From: Pelodera strongyloides
Taxonomy: Eukaryota > Nematoda > Chromadorea > Rhabditida > Rhabditidae
NCBI GenBank assembly: GCA_036852015.1
Contig: JAANDG010000079.1
Span: 186,001-250,000, forward strand
Length of the DNA: 64,000 bases
Reading direction: 5' to 3'
In this document: positions 1 through 11,082 of the stretch, in pieces
How the letters are laid out: each line of letters begins with the position of its first letter
How positions within the stretch are numbered: the first letter of the stretch is position 1
Notes under the pieces: generated by a model
What the model saw: the letters and a program-made list of their open reading frames with translations, nothing else
What the model was told of the DNA's origin: nothing
Databases searched by the model: none
Position numbers and translations under genes: made by a program

Positions 1-873
1 CCCACATTGGCCTGCATCATTGGAGAACAATTCAAGAGATCGAGAGATGGAGACAGGTTGGTGGAGAGTTTTATCAACATTTACTGGTTCTTTTGTTTCG
101 TAAAAAGCGGTTGGGTGGTAAAGAAAAAAAGTCAAGTGTACTGTAGAGTAGAGTATAGAAAATCATCATTAAAGCGAAATACCTGCCGGTTTTTGAAACG
201 CACCGTAGACAGATGAATTCTTATTATGTTCATTTGCATAAGCTGCATAATAATGGCGGTGTACTCGATGTGTTTTAAAAACCGACCTTTATTTCGCTTG
301 AAAATTTCTTCCAGATTCTACTTCGAGAATCCAAAGGCGTTCACCAAAGACCAGGTCCGACAGATCAAAAAGATCACAATCGCCAGGGTCCTTTGTAACG
401 CCGGAGACCACTTCATGCACGTACCCAGACACGCATTCGATGTGTTCAGACCGCAGTCCGACGAAATGCTCAAGCAAGCACTTTTATTAATAATAATAAT
501 ATTATTTTGTAATAATGATACCTGTTATGGTTATGAACTCGAATTTTGCGCACAATCATTTAGTTTTGTTAATATAAATAAATATATCTTCGAGGACTTG
601 TACCTACCTATATTCAATGTTTAGTGCCAGCGCTTACGATATGCTCTAAAAAAAGTATAATAATAATTGAAAATTGTCTTGTTCCACAGAGTTTCCTGAG
701 ACGACGAGTTCCAGGCGACAAATTTGGTCTCTTGAGGTGTGGCCAAGGAACTACAGGGTCTTCTTTTATTTGCCTCTAAAAAAATTTGCCTCTAAAATGC
801 CTCTAATATTTCTATTTTCAGTTGTGATGAAGTTCCTGATATTGATTACAACCAATGGAAAGAGACGTTGTAA
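1..873 (+). CDS. animal heme peroxidase, C-terminal part (5' end outside window)
   Basis: Three exons read in phase: 1-56, 315-473 and 822-873 (stop 871-873), giving 88 residues. The first ends RDGDR and the second opens FYFENPKAF and continues FTKDQVRQIKKITIARVLCN. The last reads CDEVPDIDYNQWKETL. This order (GDRFYFENP, FT..Q..QIKK, short tail with CDEVP..D) is the C-terminal end of animal heme peroxidases, such as peroxidasins and nematode ShK/cuticle peroxidases, which cross-link extracellular matrix. The catalytic histidines lie upstream, outside the window. Exon 2 seems to end at a GC donor (CTCAA/GCAAGC), since no GT keeps the frame; the phase then matches the last exon exactly. A TTAA MITE fills much of the first intron and ends 11 bp before the next exon. 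The subfamily cannot be decided from this fragment. Confidence 0.85.
169..303. mobile_element. TTAA-flanked MITE, family 1 (peroxidase intron)
   Basis: The left end reads TTAA then AGCGAAATACCTGCCGG. The right end is its imperfect inverse, ending TTATTTCGCT followed by TTGA, a decayed TTAA. The interior shares CATTTGCATAAGCTGCAT with the copy at 40712-40899. No coding capacity. The TTAA target and terminal inverted repeats suggest a piggyBac-type non-autonomous element, which is an inference. Confidence 0.75.
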
Positions 874-904
874 ATGAAAACAATTACGTACGGAGAAGAT
901 CTAG

Positions 905-1083
905 CATGAAGCCTCGGTTTTGAAACCAACACTGGACAACACCTTTCAATGCATTGTATGCAAATTGTATACTATTTTGTGGCGGGAAAGCCGAGAAGGG
1001 CGCAAAAATTTGCACATAATACATGGGAATGCAGTAGTCCAGTGTGTGTTTGCCAACCACGTGCCATACTGCTTTATATGAAA
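905..1083. mobile_element. degenerate family 1 MITE copy
   Basis: The left side has CGGTTTTGAAACCAACACTGGACAAC-like sequence and the interior has TGTATGCAAATTG, both shared with the copies at 31494 and 48008. The right side has the inverse of the GGACAAC region. The terminal TTAA sites are no longer clear. Confidence 0.4.
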
Positions 1084-1409
1084 ACAAGGCAGCGCCTACA
1101 GTATACTGACTGACCCAACCAGTAATTATTAATTAGCTATGTATGCTAATACTCTCTAGTCGTATCGAATTTCAATCCAAATTAAGAGGAGCTTCTTCTA
1201 AAATTAATATGTTGTATTAATTAAACAAGCTACATTTCAATTTATCCATGTAACCTCAAGTTTATTTTACATATAAACCGTGTTTAATGACACAATATCA
1301 GTTACAATTAGCTCATTAGATCATTACAATGATCTATATTTCCTCATTTTACACTGCATAAGCATAAGGATTGTTTTCGCTTCACTACAGTTTAACGTTT
1401 AGTTTTGTA

Positions 1410-1562
1410 ATGGGGTTTCCAAGTATGCTGAAATTTACAGTATCTTGGAATTGCATGAGAATATTTTCTTAATTTTACATATTAAATATGCAGGTTTCGT
1501 TCAAAAATACGGTAGCGTTGATAGAATCACTCGGATTTTTTGGGATACTTGGAAACCCCCAC
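1410..1562. mobile_element. TA-flanked inverted-repeat MITE
   Basis: It begins ATGGGGTTTCCAAGTAT and ends with the inverse ATACTTGGAAACCCCCA. TA dinucleotides sit at 1408-1409 and 1563-1564. A related element lies at 36453-36555. The TA target duplication suggests a Tc1/mariner-type non-autonomous element. No ORF. Confidence 0.6.
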
Positions 1563-1711
1563 TAAATGAAGACAATTCGTATTAATTGCCGTTGTTATGT
1601 TCTATCGTCTCGATTCTAGAAATATTAAGATCTCGGTGCCGTATTGTGCCTGTACGTTATTTTGGTAAAAACTCTAAATTGGAAGGCATATATGTATATT
1701 GTCGAAACACA

Positions 1712-2311
1712 TTAAAGCGATATAACAGCCGGTTTTTGAAAAGTATGTTAAAGGGACGGGCCCATCAAAATAAAACTATATTTTGCATGTTTTTATAATT
1801 TGTATAAAGGGGGTTTATTATAATATATGTACACTAAGTTACGGCTAGAGTTTATCCCGCTGAAATTTTTCGGTGTCGATAAACTCAAAAGTATACCGTA
1901 GAAGACCAACAATTGCACCCTTATTTCCTTACCGCGTCTCCCGAGGATACCTCGCTCTGATTGGGACCCGGGAGACTATCTGTCCATATAGCCACATTCC
2001 CCCGGGACACGCGGTAAGGAAATAAGGGTGCAATTGTTGGTCTTCTACGGTATACTTTTGAGTTTATCGACACCGAAAAATTTCAGCGGGATAAACTCTA
2101 GCCGAAATTTAGTGTACATATATTATAATAAACCCCCTTTATACAAATTATAAAAACATGCAAATATGGGTTTATTTTGATGGGCCCGTCCCTTTAAACA
2201 ACTGCTTTCCATATGTTGGATGCAAATGAATATGATCAGACTCATTTTATTTGCATATGGGAATATAGAGTCCATCATACGTTTAAAAAACCGGCTGTTA
2301 TATCGCTTTAA
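1712..2311. mobile_element. family 1 TTAA MITE interrupted by a second TTAA element
   Basis: The left end (TTAA at 1712-1715) reads AGCGATATAACAGCCGG. The right end is its inverse with TTAA at 2308-2311. A second, fully palindromic element at 1752-2193 is inserted near the left end. The outer element's interior resumes after 2197 with TATGTTGGATGCAAATGAAT, typical of the family. Confidence 0.8.
1752..2193. mobile_element. 442-bp palindromic TTAA element, family 2 (AGGGAC ends), nested
   Basis: The ends are AGGGACGGGCCCATC and its exact inverse, flanked by TTAA at 1748-1751 and 2194-2197. Apart from an unpaired centre at about 1937-2010, nearly the whole element is two inverse arms of roughly 185 bp, so single strands could form a very long hairpin. 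A much smaller relative is at 50846-50934. Confidence 0.85.
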
Positions 2312-2512
2312 GAACGCTCAATTTTAGAGAACATTACGTCATATGATTATGTTCTAGTGTCCATATTCTTTCATAAATAGGATGTATTGTCCAAGGATCT
2401 GCACCTGGACAGTCACATAGATTTGCTCTGTTTGCTCATATAAATTGCTCACCGATTTCAATGTGTATCTGTATAATATTGATTTAACCTTTTTCCTTTT
2501 TGTTGTTTAGAT

Positions 2513-2686
2513 ATGTCGCTTAGTGATTATATACCTTTGACACTTGTGTATGGTCTATGCCATGTTTTAATAATATCTACAGTTTTGAATTTATGCCGAC
2601 TTGCATTACAGGTTTTTTTTGTTCTTTGTCTCTGCGTTCTTTCCAATAAAGCGAAAACGTTTAATTGTATGATATTGAATATTTGA
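2513..2686 (+). CDS. possible 57-residue hydrophobic ORF
   Basis: The ATG follows a strong acceptor-like tract (TTTTTGTTGTTTAG) by two bases, which would suit trans-splicing or a 5' UTR intron. The product starts MSLSDYIPLTLVYGLCHV and is hydrophobic in two stretches (about residues 8-28 and 30-43), so it could be a small membrane protein. An AATAAA lies at 2645-2650, inside the ORF, which argues against it. No family is recognised. It could be chance. Confidence 0.2.
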   Translation: MSLSDYIPLTLVYGLCHVLIISTVLNLCRLALQVFFVLCLCVLSNKAKTFNCMILNI

Positions 2687-3167
2687 CTGTATATTTTGTG
2701 CTTGAAATAAAGTAATCTGAATTATTTCCCTTGGAATAACTTGTGACTTCCCAGATTGTGCATTACGATTGGCATAAAACAGAAATATATTTAATTTTTT
2801 ATTATTTTATTATATCAATTATTACCGTACGAAAGAAAATTGTTGGGGATTTCACGAACGCATGTACTAAAGTCAGCCCTACAACATCGTTTTTGTTGTA
2901 TTTTGACATATGTTCTTTACAAATTAGCATAGGCATGTTTAGTACTGAAGGGTCTGAAGGTTGAGCAATCTCTAGGTTGGTATATGTATATTAATATACA
3001 AAATAAAAAATATTTAAAGAATAATAAAGCGACCCGCAACGCCTCTTTGGTGAAAACGCTAAAGAAATCCAACATTGAGGCAAATTTTGGGAAATTAAAT
3101 GTTAGTGATCAGAAACATTTTGTAATTATTTTAAATATATTGGGCTTTATCCAGTGGAGAAGAGAGT

Positions 3168-6100
3168 TTAGGCAGCTGGGGCAGCAGGGTGGGCAGCCTG
3201 AGCGGGAGCAGCGGGCTTCTGAAGAAAGCGCATTAATTAATTATTATGCTCAGCATCCCTTCAGCAAAGTTAAACAATTACATGAGAAGGTTTCATCAAC
3301 AACGCAGTACTGGTTCACCTACAATTTACAAGCTTTTTAATGCGTCATGCGTTTTTTAGAAGGAAATAAGGGGCAAAGCTTCACTTAATTCCTACTATCT
3401 TATTTTGCGAAGAAAGTGCAATCTCTACCTCGACAACGTTGGCGGCGGCATCAGCGGCGGCGTGGGCAGCGGCGTGGATGGCTCCGTGGGTCTCCTCCTC
3501 TCCAGAGTGGGCAGCCTCAGCCTGTAGATAAACAAGGTTAGCGTTGCATGATCATATGTCTAGCTCTAGCTACCGTGTTTTAGAAGAATGATAGAGATCT
3601 AGCTGATTGAATTCTGACAGCAAGTGGTGTTAGCTCATAAAGCATCTAATGCTAGAACCTGCCTTTATATGTATAAATTTGTTCAATTACCCTATTTGTT
3701 AAGTAAATTCGGGTGAGACGACGTAAATTAACCGTAACTTAAGTTCTGACGTATGCTACCCCCTCTAATGTCTCACCTGAGCCTGAGCCTCAAGAGATGC
3801 TGCGGCTGCAGCAGCAGCAGCTTCGGCAGCGGCCTGCTCAGCGAGGGCAGCCTCGGCGGCGACAAGCTCGGCCTTCAGTTGCTCGACGTACTGAAATGAA
3901 AAAGCCTGAACAACATTCCATAATAGGTAAAGGTACTGCAGCGAAGCAACTATTCCGCAGCATAAGCATCATAAGCAGCAAAGCAATGAAGCTATTGATC
4001 CGGAGCGAAATGGATTGCTCTTGGAGAAATAAAGCAATGGTTACGCGACATATATGGGGTGGTTTCAACTAATAATTGGAAAGCTGGAAGATGCAAGGAA
4101 TTAGAATTCAAATTCAAGTGCTTCTTTATGAAAGCAAGACCAAGCATTCTTACACTTCTGAGCAAATCACAAGCTGGGAAACTTGGAGTCTTGGAAACAC
4201 GTCGGGTTCGACTTTAGGAAAGAGCTTATCAAAGCAAGCAGTATCACATCCGGTTTTTTTGAAACGTATCTTGTACAAGTGCAATCGTATGTTTTTATGG
4301 TAAGTGGGGCCGAATTGAGGTCGCAAGCACACTAATTGGCATTTTATGCATGGGAATGCAGGAATCAAAAATCCGCTTCAAGAACCGGATGTTATACCAC
4401 TTTAAGCACACAATGGGTACTGTCCACTCCACAGACCTGTTGGGCGTTAACCTGGTCTCTCTGTTTCTTGCACTCCATCTTGCACTGCTCATACTGAGTG
4501 AGCACCTGAAGTTGCGCCTACAATGAAATACAGTAGATTTTGTAGTTTTCGTGACACCAACCATATATTGTGTCACATTTTGTGTCATCATGTATCTTGT
4601 GTGTAACGATTTTTCGTACGAACACAAGAAAATACAAAAAATTTCCCCGAGTTCGACGCTTTAATAACGAAACAATGGTTCCATGGCACGGTATTCACAA
4701 AGTACAAAAAAAAATAAAGCTCGTTGAGGCTAGCTCGGCGACTCCTAAAATACCTTGAGGTTTCTTGGGCGGTGAAGTTTAGGGGCGGCAGGGGCTGGGG
4801 CAGCGTGGGCGGCGTGGGCAGCGGCGGCGGCATGAGGGCAAACGACCACGGGTTCCTAGAATTTTGAATATATTATTTCAACTGTTGGCCGCGCCTAGCC
4901 GGGATCGAGCTAGGTGCGCAAAGAGCTCAAACCATAAATATTCCCCACACGCACACCAAGTTCTATCGTCGATCGTTCATGGTAATATTGATATTGTGAA
5001 AAGCAGGTATGATAAACCTGTGAGCAAATTAAATTTTTTCGAAAGATATTTGAACAAATTATCGTTAGACGGCGTAAAGAGCCACTCAATATTGAATTGC
5101 TGGCAAATGTTTTATATTGCATGCGAGAAACGTATTATATTGTGTTGACAAATTATTATTCCCGTTTGTTCAAACTCCTACGCGTCATTCACAAATTATC
5201 ATATTGTATATGCATGTCACAATATATTACTGACTTTTCCTTATGTGGAATTTTATCTGTCTCCCTCATTGAGTCCATTTTAGCCGTACAGCATTCCTTT
5301 TTATTGTATTCCCCCGCTCGCCTCTATCGGAATAATTGGCTGTGGGCCTATATGATGTAGGGGCTGATGGAAAGGCCCAGACGGGCCCCATATATAGTCC
5401 AATTGTAGTTAATGGATGTGGAAAGAAGCTTACCATTAGGCATCGGCACGTACATTAGGCACAAGGGATTCTTATGCTAATTTAATGGGTTATTTCAATG
5501 AGCTTCCTTTTAAGGTAGGGGTACAGTAGCTTGGTCATTAGCAAATAATAATAGGAAACTAAATAACTTGCGCCTTGAGTTTAGGTGGCTGTAGTTACAT
5601 TGCGCACGCTCGTCGGGAGAATTTTTTTCGACATTATAAATTTTCAAATTTTCACACCTCATTTATTCCATTTACATGACCATGAAGCAGTTAAACTCAT
5701 ATTATTCCATAGATTCTGTAATTTCATGAATAATTTCTTATTTACTTTTACTATTCCCTTCTATTTCTTTGTCAGTCCCTTAGTTTTGTAGTAAATGTAA
5801 GGGTTAAAGGAAGGGGGCAAACAATGGGGACCGTCAACCCAGGGGTCGGTTTTCTTTCTTTCTTTCAAGGAAAAAAACGCCGAACACAATTTCGGGACGG
5901 AAAGACAGACCGGTGAGAGATGGTCAAAGTGAGAGAAGCAGAGAGAGAAAGAGAAAGAGAGTGTTCCCTTTTGTGCAGGTCGACAGACAGACAGAGAAAT
6001 GGCCAAACTATGAAGAGGTTGAGGTCACGACCCAGCATATGACCCAGTGGCAATGATAATTAGACAAGCTTCACTAATTGCCTTGATAATTAAAAATTAC

Positions 6101-7734
6101 ATCATTAGATGAGTGTAAGGCTGGACCGGTCTACTCGTCTGCTGTACAAAAGATCTACAAAGTGTAGAATTTTAAAATGCACATAAATTTCTATGATTAG
6201 AATAGTGCAACATGTTTTAAAGCTATCACTGGCAAAATTTCGCAGATATTTTTTGGTTTAACAGTTTAAACTAATAGTAAATTGAGAATTATATATTGGA
6301 CCACCCCCGTCGATTGTATATTTTGTTTATTAGTTTGTTTGCTCTCTCTTATTTATGTACGCAGAGATGAACTGCATGGTTTGATGTTATCTAATGTTGG
6401 ATAGAAACCTTGATCTAGTTAAATAACTGGCGGCGATCTACAGAAGGCTACATTAATTTGTGGTCAAGTATGTATTTAACTCGAGCGAGGAGCTTTTAGC
6501 GATGTTACAGTACGCAGGTAAGGATACGGTGACAATTAGCAATTAGCATTCGCATCGAAAACCACATGTTGATGACATAGAATTGGATGGTTAATTAGCA
6601 TACCGAGGAAATCTACTGCTGATTAATATTGCTAGTCCCTATAGTTTGAAAGCAGAATCCTGTTTTTTAATGTCAACACCTCATGTGCCATTGAAGCCTT
6701 GAATTAGACATAAAATCCCCCATCTATTATTTTGCTACCTTTTATTTTCTCTGTTGTTTAGTGCCCATCTCAAGAATTTCTTATCTAGTTTTTCTGTGAA
6801 GAAATCAACTGATCGTATTGATAAGTCATTGCTAGGGTGCGTATTCCAGAATATGAAGAATACATTTTTTAATTGGAAATATTGCCGGGTAAATGTAATG
6901 CCTGATCTATAATAGCTTCAAATTGTTGCCTGTTACATAGTGGGGATTGATCTGGTAACTGTGGTAACTTTGCCTGAAAGGCCTAGGCTTAGGCTTAGGC
7001 TTAATCCTAGGCTTATGAGCTCTTCTCTTAATAGCTCACCTCCTCAACGACCTCCTCCTCCTCGACAACGGGCTCCTCATGTACGACCTCAACCTTGGGT
7101 GCCTTGACCTTCTTCACCTTTTCGGCTTTCACTTTCTTCTCACTGAAAAGGATGCAACTTATTGCCAAGCAATCTTTGTCTATTTAGAAAATAGTTTCCA
7201 ATCTTGCTTTTCGTATTATTGTATGTTATCATACAGTAAATATGCCGATAGTTTTTTATTGTTTACGGTCCCTATAAATATAAATATGCATATTACCTGC
7301 CAGTTGGAAAAGTGGGTTATGAGGATTTATAAATTCCACGACATGTAACCAGTTGGGTACGCTACATCTAGTCAATAATAAAAGAAGCCTCCCGTAAACT
7401 AGCCGCGCGCAAATCCTGTATGAATTTCGTAATGCTAACATTTGCAAACCAAAAATTGTGTCAGGATATGAAAATGCACTCCACTTTTAATTTGATTACT
7501 TTACTTCTACGCAGGTATGCAAAGCGTAGTATTCCCCAACATTGAGCGTAATGTCATTTGGAAACATTTAGTGTCAATCGTTGTCAGTTGTCGGGATCAC
7601 CATTGGGTTGAGTAAATAAAAATAGATAAAAAAATATTACAAAAAAAAATGTCCAACCCCTTGTTCTTCTTGGCACAGTCAATCGACGAAACGAGGAGGA
7701 GGGCAACGACGGCGATAACGACCAAATTTCTCAT
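3168..7734 (-). CDS. secreted Ala/His/Glu-rich coiled-coil protein, unknown function
   Basis: Seven exons keep frame: 7734-7658, 7142-7040, 4855-4754, 4517-4437, 3890-3777, 3521-3429, 3218-3168 (206 residues). It starts MRNLVVIAVVALLLVSSIDC, a clear signal peptide. A Lys/Val/Glu-rich part follows (EEPVVEEEEVVEE). Exon 3 is Ala/His/Pro-rich. Exon 4 has QYEQCKMECKKQRDQ with two Cys, and exon 5 an Ala-rich helix (YVEQLKAELVAAEAALAEQ). The tail is rich in AAH and PAAP repeats. TTTCAG lies just before the ATG, a probable trans-splice site. The exon 1 donor (GGG/GTTGGA) is weak, so the 5' join is the least certain. The family was not recognised. The composition suggests an extracellular structural or secreted product, which is inference only. 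Confidence 0.75.
4229..4406. mobile_element. family 1 TTAA MITE (intron of secreted-protein gene)
   Basis: The right end reads GAACCGGATGTTATACCACTTTAAG. The left end carries its inverse, CACATCCGGTTTTTTTTGAAAC, with a small insertion. The element ends about 30 bp from the donor of the 4517-4437 exon. Confidence 0.6.
6984..7014 (+). repeat. short interstitial telomeric repeat
   Basis: Three near-perfect TTAGGC units, then a degenerate unit and another TAGGCTTA. It sits in the large intron between exons 2 and 3 of the secreted-protein gene, 25 bp from the exon 2 donor. Confidence 0.7.
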
Positions 7735-8137
7735 TTTTCTGAAATCATATCAGTAAGATACATACCATTCAATAGATGTGTCTACAGGTCAAGAATTAGA
7801 GGTAGCTGCTATACTCAGTCAGATCTATGTCGGTGACGACAGAAGTATTGATAAGTTAAAACGTCCCAATACTAGAATTTCGGAGCGTGTGGACATTTGA
7901 CTGTTAATTAGCAGGACGGTGTGTCAATTTAAAATTTATAAAATGTGGTACATAAGGCGGTTAGTACATCGTCAATACTTCGAATAAGCTTTAATGTTTC
8001 CAAATATTTCTGAATTAGTCTGTCAATAAAAAAAACATGACCGAAGCAGAATCTCATGTGCAAGCTCATGCTTCAGAATCAAGAATAGTCTCTAAAAGGC
8101 AAAAAGACTAGATAAGGGACAAGCAAGTGAATAGTGT

Positions 8138-8341
8138 GTGTTTGTGATGCCCTTACCCTCACCTTTTATACTGTTAATCAGTATCTGCCTCGATAACTTG
8201 ATAAGGAGTGCTCGTGGAGTGGAAGGCCTCAATGCTGACGCAGGTAGCGGAGGCATCGATCAGCATTCACCGAAGGAAAAACGCTTAGAAGACGTCAGCA
8301 CAGGAAACGCTTCTGATTGTAAGGACATGGTGAGAGATTAA
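8138..8341 (+). CDS. possible small secreted ORF (67 aa), weak
   Basis: It starts MFVMPLPSPFILLISICLD, a hydrophobic N-terminus that could act as a signal sequence, followed by a hydrophilic part. There is no recognised domain, clear acceptor or polyadenylation signal. It could be a chance ORF upstream of the divergent secreted-protein gene. Confidence 0.15.
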   Translation: MFVMPLPSPFILLISICLDNLIRSARGVEGLNADAGSGGIDQHSPKEKRLEDVSTGNASDCKDMVRD

Positions 8342-9338
8342 TAGATGAGCTGAAATAGAGGTTATTTATAGAATGGAGCTTTTTAATTAGAGATACCATA
8401 AGGTCGAGGTCGAGTTGAATGTTTGTCATATAATTGGATTCGACTTTGTAACCTGTACCAGGTGTCCAGATAGCCTAGGAGTTATTCATCGTTTCATAGT
8501 TATTCATTGTGGTATTGTCTTGACAAAAATTGTCAAAATTTGACGTTCGTAATAAATGTTATGTTATGTTAGGAGGGCTAACAGTAGTGGCCTTCAAAGC
8601 GCGTAATACAGTGGCTGCAGCCCAATAAAGATGATTTTAAAGAAACAAGCAATATTTTTTTGCTCTTCAAGAGCGTGTGCATTTTTCAAGGGTGGTCAAA
8701 ACTGTTCAAGGCGTATGACTTGTTCCTTATTGTTAGAGGTCCTGAGCAGAGTGGACGACGAGTTCCAGGTACCAGATGACAAATTGCCAAGTTTTTTTTT
8801 TAACTTCTCATACTGTACAAGCCCTTTTGACGACACTCCCTTTATCCAGAAAATATCAGTAATTCAATAAACATTACATTCATACTGTAATTTTTTATTC
8901 AATTTCGCCGCACACTGTCTTTCCGGTGCCGTCAGCAGTATAAAAATTATTTATCGCTTTCTAAACGTGAAAAAAGCGAAGGAAGGTTAGTACACGTCTC
9001 CTTAAGAATTCCCTTCACCCCATCAGTTGTTTTGTTTATCAGTTTACATCAAAATAGCTTCTTCTACAACAAAATATCAAATGACTGTGGGCTTTCAAAA
9101 TGCATTATAGAAATTTATGGTACCTTATGAAACACTTAGTTACTGCAAGCGAAAATAATTTAGGTGGGTGGTGTATGGAACACGAAGGCGAACAAATTAT
9201 TATTTATGAATTATTATTATTAGCTACTGAAAAAAATGTTTATTTTGATAGTTTCATATGTCAGTCCTATGTCTATGAAGTCGTAGAACTTCCGTAACCT
9301 CTCTCGTTCGATCGTTATAAACAGACATGCCTTTGAAA

Positions 9339-9371
9339 AAACTTTTCTTCTTGGGCCTGACCCTTTAAGAC
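9339..9371. mobile_element. solo right end of a family 2 TTAA element
   Basis: AACTTTTCTTCTTGGGCCTG then ACCCTTTAA resembles the right end of the complete small copy at 50846-50934. No left end was found nearby. Confidence 0.4.
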
Positions 9372-9701
9372 CATCTTTTTCATAGTCCTAAGCCTTTCAG
9401 GTATTCCTATACTTATTCAGAAGCTGCATTCCATAATGATATTCGGTAGCCGTTTGACACTGTTCTCCTATACTTTACTCTGATAACCTCGATAATCTGA
9501 TTTGATATGCACAACAAACACAAAAGGCGGAAAGGAAAGAGGCATGCAAATATGACCTGAAGACCTCCTCCCTAGTGGTGTTTATTTGCGTGGCCTCGTT
9601 TATCATGTATGTACAAACAAGTTCGGGTGATAGTGATAGTGATGCCAAAAATATGGGCACTCACCGGCGCCACATTCATCTCTGGCGCTCAATTAAACAT
9701 T

Positions 9702-9858
9702 TAAAGCGGTATTGTACGTGGTTGGTGAGAGGTCACAGCGCAACTGCATTCCCGCTTGTTATATGTAACTTCTGTGTCCTTCAGCTTCAAACGGGCATAG
9801 AAAATTTACATGCAATCCAGGGGAATGGTGACATAAAAAATACGTTTCAAAATCCGTA
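9702..9858. mobile_element. probable family 1 MITE, diverged
   Basis: The left end reads TTAAAGCGGTATTGTACGTG. The right side has ACGTTTCAAAATCCGTAAC, a decayed inverse. The interior lacks strong matches to other copies. Confidence 0.4.
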
Positions 9859-10020
9859 ACACCAATCAACAGCCTATGGACTTGTTAATTTGTTGAATTG
9901 TGAAATAGCTCCTTTCATAATAAGAGGAAAGCGCATTTTTGTTTCTGAACAAGATCACTGCGCAGGTTGAAAACTTTCACAGGCTATTTGCCCGTTCGTG
10001 GTTTCGAAATGCTGTTCGCT

Positions 10021-10100
10021 GAGAGAGAGTGCGAGAGAGTGAGAGAGAGGTTACAGGGAGAAAGAGGGAAGGGGACGGAGACAGAGAGAAATAGAGAGAG

Positions 10101-10138
<38 letters not shown>
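10021..10138. repeat. GA-rich microsatellite
   Basis: GAGAGA-type repeats with sparse interruptions, perfect from about 10103 to 10138. Any ORFs here reflect the repeat. Confidence 0.9.
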
Positions 10139-10142
<4 letters not shown>

Positions 10143-11082
10143 AAACAGAACACCAAAAATCGCTCGTGAAAATAGGCGTCGCAAATCATGGTGTATGTCG
10201 AAAGTATAAAGTGGTAGTTAGGCCAGGTTCGATTAGTCATCACAGTGAATTCTGCTCATTTTCGGCTTCCTCTAGCCATATATAAAGCTACGGACACTGT
10301 TCTCTCCTAATATTATGAAAGTCTGGTTTTAGGTTGGTGGTTTACCTGTCTGCTTTTCTTTGTTCACTTCTTTTATTTTACAATATAGGTTTAGGCTTTC
10401 TTGGGATCAGGATTACTGAGCATACCAGCATACGGACAGGATCGTTGTTAATCATGTATATTTGAATTTGAGTTCAAATAGTTTAGGATTTGCTTTTAGT
10501 CCCTAACCATAATCATGCAGCTCTCAAACTGTTCCCGTATTTATCTAACCTATCCTATATCCCATATAGTGAGTGCATTGTTAGGACTGTTGTGGACCTA
10601 ACTGCAAGCTTTAGCATTTACTCGGTCTCATTTCGACTTCTACACTTCCTAGACGCTAGCAGCTAGCACCTAGCGTTATCTTACAAATCGAAAAGATTAA
10701 TCCTTTGTATTTTGGGAACAAAAGAACAGCATTGCGTAGTATTTCGAGAGTCAGCTCCTTCTTGTTAAAAGGACAATAAAAAACGCTGATAAACTTGATG
10801 GATTGACGCAAACACAATGTGTGCATGTGCCTATTTAAAAATAGACCCATATTTAGGGGACCTTGCAAAGATCAGCCGCGTGTAAATGATAATAAAATTT
10901 GCTTAATTTTTTGGGGAGCAATTTGTGGGGGACTCCGCGAGGATTCGACTCCAAAATTTTTATATCGTTATGTGGGACATAGATATATGCATTGTTAGCA
11001 TACAAACAAAAGGTTGAATTAGGTTGTGTATCCTAGGCCGTGATGTAGAATCCTATTAGAGGTTTGTTTTGTTTAGAACAAA

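Larger units (their letters stand above)
874..3167. other. intergenic stretch, repeat-rich
   Basis: Between the peroxidase stop and the convergent stop of the secreted-protein gene. It holds the MITEs at 905, 1410 and 1712 and the small ORF at 2513. Nothing else is supported in the AT-rich remainder (2320-2500 and 2690-3167). Confidence 0.6.
7735..11082. other. intergenic stretch between secreted-protein and tubulin A genes
   Basis: It contains the weak ORF at 8138, a copy of the GACGAGTTCCAG repeat at 8742-8798, a family 2 MITE end at 9339-9371, a probable MITE at 9702-9858 and a GA microsatellite at 10021-10138. No convincing gene is seen in the rest. Confidence 0.6.

Noticed and set aside
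8631..8870. 79-codon ORF
   Set aside because: Overlaps a dispersed repeat and has no family features.
9967..10243. ORFs on both strands across 10021-10138
   Set aside because: Arg/Glu and Leu/Ser repeats from the GA microsatellite.
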